Assembly: GCF_022387135.1 (NCBI RefSeq)
Contig: NZ_CP092462.1
Location: 1,364,001 to 1,428,000 of the forward strand
Source: Comamonas sp. B21-038
GTDB lineage: Bacteria; Pseudomonadota; Gammaproteobacteria; Burkholderiales; Burkholderiaceae_C
DNA length: 64,000 nt
Direction of reading: 5' to 3'
Part shown: in pieces, positions 42,684 through 53,793 of the stretch
Numbering within the stretch: position 1 is the stretch's first letter
Layout: the number at the start of each line of letters is the position of its first letter
Made by a program: the position numbers and the translations under genes
The notes under the pieces: model-generated
Told to the model about the DNA's origin: nothing
Databases searched by the model: none
What the model saw: the letters and a program-made list of their open reading frames with translations, nothing else

Positions 42684-44015
42684 ATGTCCCAGAAACTGAA
42701 CCAGCAACTCAGCCGCGAACAGCAAATTGCCGCCCTTGAACTGGATTGGGCGCAAAACCCCCGCTGGAAGGGCGTCAAGCGCGGTTACTCGGCCGCTGAT
42801 GTGGTGCGTCTGCGTGGCAGCGTGCAGCCGGAGTACACCCTGGCACAGCGCGGTGCCCAGGTGCTGTGGGACAAGATCAATGGGGGGGCCAAGAAGGGCT
42901 ATGTGAATGCCTTCGGCGCGATCACCGCCGGCCAGGCCATGCAGCAGGCCAAGGCAGGTCTGGAAGCGGTCTACCTGTCGGGCTGGCAGGTGGCTGCCGA
43001 CGGCAACACGTCCGAGACCATGTATCCCGACCAATCGCTCTACGCCTACGACTCGGTGCCGACCATGGTGCGCCGCATCAACAACACCTTCAAGCGCGCT
43101 GACGAAATCCAGTGGGCCAAGGGTGTGAATCCCGGCGACAAGGAATTCATCGACTACTTCCTGCCGATCGTGGCCGATGCAGAAGCGGGCTTTGGCGGCG
43201 TGCTCAATGCCTTCGAGCTGATGAAGAACATGATTGCCTCGGGCGCCGCCGGCGTGCACTTCGAGGACCAGCTGGCAGCCGTCAAGAAGTGCGGACACAT
43301 GGGCGGCAAGGTGCTGGTGCCCACCCATGAAGCCTGCGAGAAGCTGATTGCCGCGCGCTTTGCAGCTGACGTGATGGGCGTGCCCACCATCGTGCTGGCC
43401 CGCACCGACGCCGAAGCGGCCAACCTGATCACCAGCGACCACGATGCCAATGACAAGCCCTTCCTGGTGGGCGAGCGCACGCAGGAAGGCTTCTACCGCG
43501 TCAAGAACGGTCTGGAGCAGGCGATCAGCCGTGGCGTGGCCTATGCCCCCTATGCCGACCTGGTGTGGTGCGAGACCGGCACGCCGGACCTGGGCTTTGC
43601 CCGTGAGTTCGCCCAGGCGGTGCATGCCGCCAGCCCTGGCAAGCTGCTGAGCTACAACTGCTCGCCGTCCTTCAACTGGAAGAAGAACCTTGACGATGCC
43701 ACGATTGCCAAGTTCCAGGACGAGCTGGCAGCGCTGGGCTACAAGTACCAGTTCATCACCTTGGCCGGCATCCACAGCAACTGGTACAACACCTTCAAGT
43801 TTGCCCACGCCTATGCCCGTGGCGAAGGCATGAAGCACTATGTGGAGATGATCCAGGAGCCCGAATTCGCTGCCCGTGAGCAAGGCTATACCTTTGTGTC
43901 GCACCAGCAGGAAGTGGGCGCAGGCTACTTCGACGATGTGACCACGGTGATCCAGGGCGGCTCGTCCAGCGTCAAGGCGCTGACCGGCTCGACCGAAGAA
44001 GAGCAGTTCCACTGA
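42684..44015 (+). CDS. aceA: Isocitrate lyase
   Basis: 443-residue enzyme that splits isocitrate into glyoxylate and succinate, the entry to the glyoxylate bypass during growth on acetate or fatty acids. The catalytic motif KKCGHMGGK is at residues 201-209 (Cys203), and the flanking segments [13 protein letters not shown] and [16 protein letters not shown] are conserved. AGAGGAG precedes the ATG. It is transcribed alone from the AT-rich, palindrome-bearing promoter region. Malate synthase is not in the window. Confidence 0.97.
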   Translation: MSQKLNQQLSREQQIAALELDWAQNPRWKGVKRGYSAADVVRLRGSVQPEYTLAQRGAQVLWDKINGGAKKGYVNAFGAITAGQAMQQAKAGLEAVYLSGWQVAADGNTSETMYPDQSLYAYDSVPTMVRRINNTFKRADEIQWAKGVNPGDKEFIDYFLPIVADAEAGFGGVLNAFELMKNMIASGAAGVHFEDQLAAVKKCGHMGGKVLVPTHEACEKLIAARFAADVMGVPTIVLARTDAEAANLITSDHDANDKPFLVGERTQEGFYRVKNGLEQAISRGVAYAPYADLVWCETGTPDLGFAREFAQAVHAASPGKLLSYNCSPSFNWKKNLDDATIAKFQDELAALGYKYQFITLAGIHSNWYNTFKFAHAYARGEGMKHYVEMIQEPEFAAREQGYTFVSHQQEVGAGYFDDVTTVIQGGSSSVKALTGSTEEEQFH

Positions 44016-44028
44016 GCTTCGACCTGGC

Positions 44029-44101
44029 CGCCCCTGCAGGCGCAACGGCCTGCAGGGGCGGCGGCAGATGCAACGAGGCGGCTCCAACGGAGCCGCCTTT
44101 T
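44029..44101 (+). terminator. Two tandem hairpins ending aceA
   Basis: The first stem is GCCGCCCCTGCAGGC/GCCTGCAGGGGCGGC (44029-44063) with no U-run. The second is AGGCGGCTCC/GGAGCCGCCT (44076-44098) followed by TTTT, a classical terminator. Confidence 0.8.
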
Positions 44102-44191
44102 CCTAGGCTTTTCATCAGGCGCAAGGCGCTGCGCCGCCGCGCTGCCAGATAATGCCTGCCTGCGCATTTGCCCAGCTCCCCGATTTCCGCC

Positions 44192-44569
44192 ATGTCCCAC
44201 CCCACCTCTGCCGACTCCAAGATCTCCATCATCCATTGGCCCGCCAAGACCCTGGTCAATCCCGTCATCGGCAAGCCCAGCCGCCCGATCAGCGGCACTA
44301 CCGAATACCAGACGATGAACGTATTTGAGGGCCTGGGCGGCAAGGTGAGCTCGGGCACCTGGCAGTCCAGCGCCGGCCACTTCAGCTCCAATGTGCAGGG
44401 CTACATCGAGTTTTGCTTCATTGTCGAAGGCGACTGCCGCCTGGTCGACCCTGATGGCACCGTGCACCGCTTTGGCGTGGGCGACCATTTCATCATGCCC
44501 GAGGGCTGGACCGGCCACTGGGAGGTGGATCACTTTGTGAAGAAGGTCTACCTGGTGGCCGAGGCCTGA
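44192..44569 (+). CDS. Cupin domain protein (Cupin_3 / DUF861 type)
   Basis: 125-residue single cupin barrel. Segments: GTTEYQTMNVFEGLGGKVSSG, EFCFIVEGDCRLVDPDGT and FGVGDHFIMPEGWTGHWEV, matching the (S)-ureidoglycine aminohydrolase-like Cupin_3 family. The enzymatic role is unknown. The start MSHPTSADSK at 44192 is likely, though no ribosome-binding site is evident. Short gene between aceA and argG, with terminators on both sides. Confidence 0.82.
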   Translation: MSHPTSADSKISIIHWPAKTLVNPVIGKPSRPISGTTEYQTMNVFEGLGGKVSSGTWQSSAGHFSSNVQGYIEFCFIVEGDCRLVDPDGTVHRFGVGDHFIMPEGWTGHWEVDHFVKKVYLVAEA

Positions 44570-44600
44570 GCGCCGTTCTTCCCCCGAGCATTCAGACGGT

Positions 44601-44640
44601 AAAAAACCGCTGTGGCCTTGGCAGGCGCACAGCGGTTTTG
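44601..44640. terminator. Bidirectional terminator between cupin gene and argG
   Basis: AAAACCGCTGTG (44603-44614) pairs with CACAGCGGTTTT (44628-44639), with A- and T-tracts at the ends. Confidence 0.85.
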
Positions 44641-44667
44641 CTGATGGGAAGTACTCCGCCGGTGGAA

Positions 44668-46453
<1,786 letters not shown>

Positions 46454-46549
46454 GGAAGACAACAGGTAAATGGAGGAAAACCGCCATTGTAGGCGAGGCC
46501 TTTGCCCGTCTCTGGAACATGGTGGGGCAGTTGAGCGGCATGGCAGGCA

Positions 46550-46582
46550 TAAAAAAAGCAGCAGGGCGTCTGCGCTGCTGCT
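46550..46582 (-). terminator. Terminator of the glycine-zipper protein gene
   Basis: AGCAGCAG/CTGCTGCT stem with a run of seven T on the minus strand, 48 bp past the stop at 46631. Confidence 0.8.
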
Positions 46583-46630
46583 GGTTGTCATGCCAGGATG
46601 CGTGGCATGGGGAGGCGCTGGCGCTCCGAT

Positions 46631-47416
46631 TTAACGCCAGTGGCCGCGATGGCCGCCCCAGTAGCCGCCCACGCCAATCTGCACCGACGGCTGCAGCATG
46701 ACGGGCGGCGGCGCATAGTACACAGGCGCCGGCGCGACATAGACAGGAGGCGGCGCCACATACACCGGCTGCTGGTAGACCGGCTGGCTGCTGACGACGA
46801 CGCCGCGCTCGGGCACCGTGTTGGCATAGTCCTGGGGTGGGTTGTCGTGGGCTGCAGCGGCCGGCTGCACGCTCAGCGGCAGCCATTCCCCGGGGGCGGT
46901 GGCCGTGCGGGTGCTGTAGCGGCGGCCTGCATATTCATACTCCACGTTGTAGCCATCGGGCTGGTTCTGCGTGGTGTACTGGTTGGCGCATTGCCGTACC
47001 GTTTGGTAGCTGGGCGTGCCGCCTTCGAGCTGGTTGCCAATGGCCGAGCCGGCGATCACGCCCGCGCCGGTGGCCGCAGCGCGGCCAAAACCATGGCCAA
47101 TGCCATTGCCCAGCAGGCCGCCAACGACGGCGCCGGTGATGGCGCCAACGCCGGAGGTGCGTTGGCCCGCATACACCTGCTGGTCATTGCAGACGGTTTG
47201 CGGCGTATTGACCTGGCGGTAGGCTGGCGTGACCGACAGCACGCGGCCATAAGGCTGCTCGCCCGCAGGCAGCGGTGGCTGTGCGCCAGGCGCTTGCTGG
47301 GGCAAGAAGGGATCAGGCGAAGGCGCGTAATTTTGGGCCCAGACCGAGGGGCTGGCTGCCGCCATGGTGGACAGGGCAGCCAGCACAAGCAGGCGGGCCG
47401 AGAGCAGATGTGGCAT
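46631..47416 (-). CDS. Exported glycine-zipper (2TM) protein with a Tyr/Pro-rich tail
   Basis: 261 residues with a signal peptide (LLVLAALSTMAAASPSVWA). A glycine zipper follows (AITGAVVGGLLGNGIGHGFGRA, then GVIAGSAIGNQLEGG), the SlyB-like 2TM motif. The C-terminal repeat region alternates VYVAPPP, VYVAPAP and VYYAPPP and ends GGYWGGHRGHWR. TTGGAGGC precedes the ATG at 47416. It is probably envelope-associated. No lipobox cysteine is visible, so it may be soluble periplasmic or insert through the zipper helices. Function unknown. Confidence 0.82.
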   Translation of the reverse strand: MPHLLSARLLVLAALSTMAAASPSVWAQNYAPSPDPFLPQQAPGAQPPLPAGEQPYGRVLSVTPAYRQVNTPQTVCNDQQVYAGQRTSGVGAITGAVVGGLLGNGIGHGFGRAAATGAGVIAGSAIGNQLEGGTPSYQTVRQCANQYTTQNQPDGYNVEYEYAGRRYSTRTATAPGEWLPLSVQPAAAAHDNPPQDYANTVPERGVVVSSQPVYQQPVYVAPPPVYVAPAPVYYAPPPVMLQPSVQIGVGGYWGGHRGHWR

Positions 47417-47625
47417 GAATGCCTCCAAAAAAGCAATAAGTAGCTGGGTGCTCAACGCGCGAGTGCCAGGACTCGGCGACACGCTTTACACCACATGCAC
47501 AAATATCTAAGACTGCGCCGCAGGCATTTAGTTCAGCATGCGCAGATGCTGCCCCTGCCGTGTATCTGAGCCATGTCGCAGCGTAAAGCGCCCGTCAACG
47601 CGGCCACAGTCCCCATCTGCATCCG

Positions 47626-47988
47626 CTACGCGATCTTGCCGCTCCAGACCGCCTCATCAAAGCCCACGGTGACGGAGCCATCACCCCATTCCACCACGGG
47701 GCGCTTGATGACGCTGGGATTGGCAATCATCAGCGCACTGGCACTTTCGGCATCCGCCACGGCCTGCTGCACCGCAGGATCCAGCTTGCGCCAGGTGGTG
47801 CCTTGGCGGTTGACCAATTTTTCCCAGCTGGCCTTCGCGATCCAGTCGGGCAAATGGCTGGCCGGTACGCCGGCTTTCTTGAAATCGTGGAACTGGTACG
47901 CAACGCCGTGCGCATCGAGCCAGGTGCGGGCTTTTTTGACGGTGCTGCAGTTGGGAATGCCGTAGACGGCGATGGTGTGGTTACTCAT
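47626..47988 (-). CDS. ArsC/Spx family reductase-like protein (YffB type)
   Basis: 120-residue thioredoxin-fold protein: IAVYGIPNCSTVKKARTWLD with a single N-terminal Cys, and later WEKLVNRQGTTWRKL and PSVIKRPVVEW. The single-Cys pattern and the KRPV motif fit the YffB/Spx-like group, which is not necessarily arsenate-specific. The start MSNHTIAVYG is at 47988; the gene is divergent from folC by only 46 bp. Confidence 0.85.
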   Translation of the reverse strand: MSNHTIAVYGIPNCSTVKKARTWLDAHGVAYQFHDFKKAGVPASHLPDWIAKASWEKLVNRQGTTWRKLDPAVQQAVADAESASALMIANPSVIKRPVVEWGDGSVTVGFDEAVWSGKIA

Positions 47989-48034
47989 GGGCAACAATGA
48001 TGACACAGCCGCAATTACGCGACAATCTGGTCCC

Positions 48035-49354
48035 ATGCAAACCCGTTTCGATACCTTGGACCAGTGGCTGAGCCACTGCGAGCAGATTCATCCTAAAACC
48101 ATTGACATGGGGCTGACCCGCGTCAAGGCGGTGGCCGAGCGCCTGGCGCTGCGCTTTGCCTGCCCGGTGATCACGGTGGCGGGCACCAACGGCAAGGGGT
48201 CGACCTGCGCCATGCTGGAAGCGGTGGCGCTGGAGGCCGGCTACCGCCCTGGCGTGTTCACCTCGCCGCACCTGGTGCATTTCGAAGAGCGCTGCCGTGT
48301 GCATGGCGAGATTGTCTCGGCGGCCGATCTGCTGCCGCATTTCGAGGCGGTCGAAGCGGCCCGCCTGCAGGCGCCCGAGATCTCGCTGAGCTATTTCGAG
48401 TTCACCACCTTGGCGATCCTGCGCCTGCTGAGCCAGGCCAGGCTGGATGTGGCGATTCTGGAGGTCGGCCTGGGCGGCCGGCTCGACGCCACCAATATGA
48501 TCGACACGGACTGCGCGATCATCACCAGCATCGATCTGGACCATATGGACCTGCTGGGCCCTGACCGCGAATCGATTGGCCGCGAAAAAGCCGGCATCAT
48601 GCGCCCGGGCAAACCGGCCATCGTCAGCGACCCGGTGCCGCCGCAAAGCGTGATCGACTATGCGCAAAGCATTGGCGCAGACCTGTGGCGCTTTGGCCGC
48701 GATTTCAACTATGAAGGCGACAAGCAGCAGTGGAGCTGGGCAGGACGGGGCCGCCGCTATGCCGGCATGGCCTACCCGGCGCTGCGCGGGGCCAACCAGC
48801 TGGTCAATGCCTCCGGCGTGTTGGCCGCCTATGAGGCGCTGCGCCAGGTGCTGCCGGTCACCGCACAGGCGGTGCGCAATGGCCTGGCGATGGTCGAGCT
48901 GCCCGGCCGCTTCCAGATCGTGCCCGGCCAGCCGGCCCTGGTGCTGGATGTGGCGCACAATCCGCATGCGATCGCTGCGCTGACCGCCAACCTCGATGCC
49001 ATGGGCTACTTCCCCACCACCCATGCCGTCTTTGGCGCGATGCATGACAAGGACCTGACGCCGATGCTGCGCAAGGTTGGCCCCCTGGTGGACCGCTGGT
49101 ATTTCTGCGACCTGCCCACCGACCGCGCCGAGAAGGCGGTGGATCTGCAGTCCAAATGGAATGCGGTGCACCTGCTGTCGGATCAGCGCCGCGAAGTGGC
49201 TACAGCTTGTTACCCTGACCCGATGGCCGCATTCCAGGCGGCTGTCGAAGCGGCGGGGCCCGCTGATAGAATCGTCGTTTTCGGCTCGTTCTACACGGTA
49301 GGCGGGGTGTTGAAGGATGGGGTGCCACGGCTCGATGCCAAGCACCTGAACTGA
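48035..49354 (+). CDS. folC: Bifunctional folylpolyglutamate synthase / dihydrofolate synthase
   Basis: 439-residue Mur-ligase-fold enzyme that adds glutamate to folates and makes dihydrofolate. The ATP-binding P-loop is TVAGTNGKGSTCAMLEAV near residue 50. Further motifs are SPHLVHFEERCRVHGE and LDVAHNPHAIAAL. The start MQTRFDTLDQW at 48035 fits the family. It opens the co-directional block folC-SPOR-cvpA-purF-metZ-gltX. Confidence 0.94.
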   Translation: MQTRFDTLDQWLSHCEQIHPKTIDMGLTRVKAVAERLALRFACPVITVAGTNGKGSTCAMLEAVALEAGYRPGVFTSPHLVHFEERCRVHGEIVSAADLLPHFEAVEAARLQAPEISLSYFEFTTLAILRLLSQARLDVAILEVGLGGRLDATNMIDTDCAIITSIDLDHMDLLGPDRESIGREKAGIMRPGKPAIVSDPVPPQSVIDYAQSIGADLWRFGRDFNYEGDKQQWSWAGRGRRYAGMAYPALRGANQLVNASGVLAAYEALRQVLPVTAQAVRNGLAMVELPGRFQIVPGQPALVLDVAHNPHAIAALTANLDAMGYFPTTHAVFGAMHDKDLTPMLRKVGPLVDRWYFCDLPTDRAEKAVDLQSKWNAVHLLSDQRREVATACYPDPMAAFQAAVEAAGPADRIVVFGSFYTVGGVLKDGVPRLDAKHLN

Positions 49355-49414
49355 TGGCGGCCCCAGGTGGGGCGCTCCGCAGCCGCATTTTTCAAGCTCG
49401 ACCTCCAATCGTCC

Positions 49415-50350
49415 ATGGCAATTTTCAATCTTCGATGGCCCGGTAAAAAGCAACAGGAAGCGGAGAGCCCGCGCGTCATTCGTGCGCCGCGCAGCAATCC
49501 TGCCGAAAGCGTGGAGGCCATGCGCCGCCGCGCGCGCCATCGCCTGATCGGTGCCACGGTGCTGGTGCTGGCGGCCATCATCGGTTTTCCGATGCTGTTT
49601 GACACGCAGCCACGCCCTGTGCCGGTCAATGCCTCGATTGAGATTCCGGACCGCGAGCGTGTCGCTGCGCTGGCTGTGCCGCCCGCGTCGAACGCTGCAG
49701 CGCCGCATGGCAGCCATTCGGGCAATGACAATGGCCTGGATGCGGGCGAGGAAATCGTTGGTGCGAGAAGCAATGCGGCCAGCCAGGCCGCCACGGCTCC
49801 GGCAGCAGCAGCGGCCACCGCTGCTGCCAGCAAGCCCGCCGACAAACCCGCCGACAAGCCGGCGGCGGCTGCCAAACCCGAGCCTGCAGCCAAGCCAGAG
49901 CCCAAGCCAGAGCCCAAGCCGGCTCCCAAACCCGAACCCAAGCCTGAGCCCAAACCTGAGGCCAAGCCCAAGGAAGAGCCCAAGCCCAAGCCGGCAGAAC
50001 CCGCCAAGCCCAAGCGTGATGATGAGGCCGACCGGGTGCGTGCGATGATGGAGGGCCGAACCGCCAGCGCGCCTGCAGCAGCACCAGCGGCTGCGCCCGC
50101 AGCCAAGCCGGCAGCAGCCACCAGCCGCTACGCGATCCAGGTGGGCGCGTTTGCCGAAGAGAGCAAGGCCGCCGAGGTGCGTGCCAAGCTGCAGATGGCC
50201 GGCGTGCCCGCGTTTACCCAGTCGGTGAAGACGGCATCGGGCACCCGCATCCGTGTGCGCGTGGGTCCTTTCAACAGCAAGGAAGAGGCCGACAGTGCCG
50301 CAGCCAAGGTGCGTGCCCAGGGCCTGCCAGCTGCGCTGCTGCCGCTGTAA
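49415..50350 (+). CDS. SPOR-domain cell-division-type membrane protein (DedD-like)
   Basis: 311 residues. A short cytoplasmic N-terminus is followed by one helix (LIGATVLVLAAIIGFPMLF) and an Ala-rich linker. A long KPEPKPEPKP-type repeat spans about residues 140-200 (49850-50010). The C-terminal SPOR domain follows (RYAIQVGAFAEESKAAEVRAK ... RIRVRVGPFNSKEEADSAA), which binds denuded septal peptidoglycan. It is encoded between folC and cvpA, the place of DedD in related genomes. Confidence 0.9.
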   Translation: MAIFNLRWPGKKQQEAESPRVIRAPRSNPAESVEAMRRRARHRLIGATVLVLAAIIGFPMLFDTQPRPVPVNASIEIPDRERVAALAVPPASNAAAPHGSHSGNDNGLDAGEEIVGARSNAASQAATAPAAAAATAAASKPADKPADKPAAAAKPEPAAKPEPKPEPKPAPKPEPKPEPKPEAKPKEEPKPKPAEPAKPKRDDEADRVRAMMEGRTASAPAAAPAAAPAAKPAAATSRYAIQVGAFAEESKAAEVRAKLQMAGVPAFTQSVKTASGTRIRVRVGPFNSKEEADSAAAKVRAQGLPAALLPL

Positions 50351-50477
50351 GGCTGGCGCTGCTGGCCTCTGCGTTCCGTTGTGACACTTTTCTACCGCGC
50401 CTGGCCATCGCCCAGCACCCTTTGCCGGGTGCCGGCCTTGGCCGCCGCGCCCGGGTCCTTGTGGACGGAGCATTGAC

Positions 50478-51017
50478 ATGTCGGCACTGGACTGGGTGTT
50501 TGTCTTGATTCTGGTGGGATCGGTGCTGATCGGCGCCTTGCGTGGGCTGGTGTTCGAGGTGCTGTCGCTGATCAGCTGGGTGCTGGCGTTTTTTGCCGCA
50601 CGGCTGTGGGGCGCACAGGTTGGCATGTGGTTGCCGATGCAGGAGATGGACGAGGGCGTGCGCATAGCCGCAGGTCTTGTGATCGTCTTTGTTGCCGCCA
50701 TCTTCAGCTTGGGTCTGGTGATCCGCATCATCGGCAAGCTGGTTCAGATAGTGGGTTTGCGGCCCTTTGACCGCACGCTGGGCGCGCTTTTCGGTGCCTT
50801 GCGTGGGGTGTTACTACTTGTGTTGATCGCTCTGGTTTTCATGCTGACATCAATGCGGGAATCGCAAATCTGGAACACTTCAGTCTTCGCACCGCATCTG
50901 GTGTCGGCGGTGTCAGTGTTGCGGCCATGGATGCCGCAGGAAATGGGAAGACATTGGTCTTCACTGGTGGACCAGCTCACCGAGGCTGGTGCACGCATCG
51001 CGGCTGAGCCGCGTTAA
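50478..51017 (+). CDS. cvpA: CvpA family membrane protein
   Basis: 179-residue inner-membrane protein with four helices (DWVFVLILVGSVLIGALRG, EVLSLISWVLAFFAARLWG, AAGLVIVFVAAIFSLGLVI, LLLVLIALVFML). The family is linked to colicin V production and envelope stability and is almost always upstream of purF, as here (20 bp). ACGGAG precedes the start. Confidence 0.92.
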   Translation: MSALDWVFVLILVGSVLIGALRGLVFEVLSLISWVLAFFAARLWGAQVGMWLPMQEMDEGVRIAAGLVIVFVAAIFSLGLVIRIIGKLVQIVGLRPFDRTLGALFGALRGVLLLVLIALVFMLTSMRESQIWNTSVFAPHLVSAVSVLRPWMPQEMGRHWSSLVDQLTEAGARIAAEPR

Positions 51018-51036
51018 CGTTTTTGGAACGCTCAAT

Positions 51037-52548
51037 ATGTGTGGAATCGTCGGAGTCGTCAGTAGCACGCCGGTCAATCAATTGATCTATGACGCGCTGT
51101 TGCTGCTGCAACACCGTGGACAGGATGCAGCAGGCATTGCAACCCAGCAGGGACGCAAGTTCTTCATGCACAAGGCCAAAGGCATGGTCAAGGATGTGTT
51201 CCGTACCCGCAATATGCGGGCATTGCCGGGCAATGTCGGCCTGGGCCAGGTGCGCTACCCCACCGCAGGCAATGCCTACAGCGAAGAGGAAGCCCAGCCT
51301 TTCTACGTCAATGCACCGTTTGGCATCGTGCTGGTGCACAACGGCAATCTGACCAATGCGGTGCAGCTGCGCAAGGAGCTGTTCTCCACCGACCACCGCC
51401 ACACCAATACCGAGAGCGATTCGGAAGTGTTGCTCAACGTGTTCGCCCATGAGCTCGAGCGCGCCACCCATGGCATCCCGCTGCAAAAGCAGGATGTGTT
51501 CAACGCCATCCGTGCGGTGCACAAGCGTGTGCAGGGCTCCTATGCCGTGATCGCACTGATTGCCGGTCACGGCGTGGTGGCTTTCCGCGATCCGAATGGC
51601 ATCCGCCCGCTGTGCATTGGCCGTGGCGCCGATGGCACGGTCATGGTGGCCAGCGAATCGGTGGCGCTGGAAGGCACGATGCAGCAGCTGGACCGTGATA
51701 TTGCGCCGGGCGAAGCCGTGTTCATCGGCGACGACGGCTCGCTGACTTTTGAGCAGTGCGCCGAAAACCCCAGCCTGCACCCCTGCATCTTCGAGTTTGT
51801 TTACCTGGCCCGCCCGGATTCGGTGCTCGATGGCATGTCGGTCTACCAGGCACGTCTGAACCTGGGTGAGACGCTGGCCAAGCGCGTGATCTCGATGGTG
51901 CCGCCCAACGAAATCGATGCGGTGATCCCGATTCCTGAATCGAGCCGCCCCAGCGCCATGCAGCTGGCCCAGCTGCTGGGCAAGCCCTACCGCGAAGGCT
52001 TCGTCAAGAACCGCTATGTGGGCCGTACCTTCATCATGCCGGGCCAGGGTGCGCGCAAGAAATCGGTGCGCCAGAAGCTCAATGCCATCGGCAGCGAGTT
52101 CCAGGGCCGCAATGTGCTGCTGGTCGATGACTCCATCGTGCGTGGTACGACCTCCAAGGAAATCGTGCAGATGGCGCGCGACGCTGGTGCCAACAAGGTT
52201 TATCTGGCCAGCGCTGCGCCACCGGTGCGCTTCCCGAACGTCTACGGCATCGACATGCCTACCGCCAAGGAGCTGGTGGCCCATGACCGCAGCCTCGAAG
52301 AGATCCGCCAGTACATCGGCTGCGATGCGCTGATCTACCAGGACGTCGATGGCATGAAGAACGCCGTGGGCAAGCTCAATACCGGCGTGCATGGCTTCGA
52401 GGCTTCGTGTTTCGATGGCATCTATGTGACCGGCATCACGCCTGAAGGCATCTCGCAGGTCAATGAAGGCCGTGTCACCACCGAAGAGGACGATCTCGAT
52501 ACCTCGCGTCTGTCGCTGCGCAATGCCGATGTGACCGATGCGGCTTGA
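51037..52548 (+). CDS. purF: Amidophosphoribosyltransferase
   Basis: 503-residue enzyme for the first committed step of purine synthesis: PRPP plus glutamine gives phosphoribosylamine. It starts MCGIVGVV, so Cys becomes the N-terminal nucleophile after Met removal. The PRPP-binding loop is VLLVDDSIVRGTTSKEIV near residue 365. The start is fixed by the catalytic Cys; the open frame upstream is irrelevant. cvpA precedes it and metZ follows. Confidence 0.96.
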   Translation: MCGIVGVVSSTPVNQLIYDALLLLQHRGQDAAGIATQQGRKFFMHKAKGMVKDVFRTRNMRALPGNVGLGQVRYPTAGNAYSEEEAQPFYVNAPFGIVLVHNGNLTNAVQLRKELFSTDHRHTNTESDSEVLLNVFAHELERATHGIPLQKQDVFNAIRAVHKRVQGSYAVIALIAGHGVVAFRDPNGIRPLCIGRGADGTVMVASESVALEGTMQQLDRDIAPGEAVFIGDDGSLTFEQCAENPSLHPCIFEFVYLARPDSVLDGMSVYQARLNLGETLAKRVISMVPPNEIDAVIPIPESSRPSAMQLAQLLGKPYREGFVKNRYVGRTFIMPGQGARKKSVRQKLNAIGSEFQGRNVLLVDDSIVRGTTSKEIVQMARDAGANKVYLASAAPPVRFPNVYGIDMPTAKELVAHDRSLEEIRQYIGCDALIYQDVDGMKNAVGKLNTGVHGFEASCFDGIYVTGITPEGISQVNEGRVTTEEDDLDTSRLSLRNADVTDAA

Positions 52549-52578
52549 TGGCGGTCTGCGCACTGCTAGGGAAGAAGA

Positions 52579-53793
52579 ATGACTGAAAAGAAATTGCCGC
52601 CAGGCCTGCACCCTGATACCTTGGCGGTCCGTGAGGCGATCGAGCGCAGCCAGTGGGGCGAACACAGTGAAGCCCTGTACCTGGCCAGCAGCTTTGTGCA
52701 ACCCAATGCCGAGACGGCCGCGCGCCGCTTTGCCGCGCTCGAAGAAGGCTACACCTACACCCGCACCGGCAACCCGACGGTGACCAGCTTTGAGCGCCGC
52801 CTGGCGGCGATGGAAGGTACCGAGTGTGCGATCGCCACCTCGACCGGCATGTCCGCCATCTTGCTGGTGGCCCTGACCGTGCTGAAGACGGGCGACCATG
52901 TGATCTGCTCGCAGTCCATGTTCGGATCGACGATCAAGCTGCTGGGTACCGAGATGGCCCGCTTTGGCGTGGAGACCAGCTTTGTGCCGCAAACCGATGT
53001 GCAGGCCTGGAAGGCGGCGATCCGGCCCAATACGCGCATGCTGTTTGCCGAGACGCCGACCAATCCGCTGACCGACCTGTGCGACATCGCCGCGCTGGCT
53101 GAGATCGCCCATGCGCATGGCGCATTGCTCGCGGTGGACAACAGCTTTGCCACGCCCGTGCTGCAGCAACCGGCCAAGCTCGGCGCTGATCTGGTGGTGC
53201 ATTCGGGCACCAAGTTCCTCGATGGCCAGGGCCGCGTGATGGCAGGCGCCGTCTGCGGCACTGTCGCGCTGGTCGACAAGGTCATGGGCACCTTCCTGCG
53301 CAGCGGTGGACTGAACCTTTCTCCGTTCAACGCCTGGGTGGTAATGAAGGGGCTGGAGACCCTGGCCCTGCGGGTGAGGGCGGAAAGCGCCGCAGCGCTG
53401 GAGCTGGCACGCTGGCTGGAGTCGCATCCCAAGGTTGCCCGGGTGTACTACCCTGGCTTGGAAAGCCACCCGCAGCATGCGCTGGCGATGCGCCAGCAAA
53501 ACGGCATGGGCGGGGCGGTACTGGCCTTTGACGTGGTGGGTGAGGGTGCGGAGCAGCTGCGCGCCCAAGCCTTCCATGTGATCGACAGCACCTTGCTGTG
53601 CTCGATCACGGCCAACCTGGGTGATGTGAAGACCACGATCACCCATCCGGCCAGCACCTCGCATGGCCGCCTGACCGAAGAGCAGCGCCAGGCCGCTGGC
53701 GTGGGCCAGGGCCTGATCCGCATTTCCGTTGGCCTGGAACACCTGGATGATTTGAAAGCCGACCTGTTGCGCGGCCTGGATACCCTGACATGA
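52579..53793 (+). CDS. metZ: O-succinylhomoserine sulfhydrylase
   Basis: 404-residue PLP enzyme of the Cys/Met metabolism family that makes homocysteine directly from an activated homoserine and sulfide. The PLP lysine is Lys212 in [19 protein letters not shown]. Other motifs are [19 protein letters not shown] and [12 protein letters not shown]. The purF-metZ neighbourhood is typical. Cystathionine synthase-type activity is the alternative within the family. Its stop overlaps the gltX start by 4 bp (ATGA). Confidence 0.92.
   Translation: MTEKKLPPGLHPDTLAVREAIERSQWGEHSEALYLASSFVQPNAETAARRFAALEEGYTYTRTGNPTVTSFERRLAAMEGTECAIATSTGMSAILLVALTVLKTGDHVICSQSMFGSTIKLLGTEMARFGVETSFVPQTDVQAWKAAIRPNTRMLFAETPTNPLTDLCDIAALAEIAHAHGALLAVDNSFATPVLQQPAKLGADLVVHSGTKFLDGQGRVMAGAVCGTVALVDKVMGTFLRSGGLNLSPFNAWVVMKGLETLALRVRAESAAALELARWLESHPKVARVYYPGLESHPQHALAMRQQNGMGGAVLAFDVVGEGAEQLRAQAFHVIDSTLLCSITANLGDVKTTITHPASTSHGRLTEEQRQAAGVGQGLIRISVGLEHLDDLKADLLRGLDTLT

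Noticed and set aside
49850..50010. Repetitive AAGCCxGAGCCC-type DNA
   Set aside because: It encodes the Lys-Pro-Glu-Pro linker of the SPOR protein, an ordinary low-complexity coding repeat.
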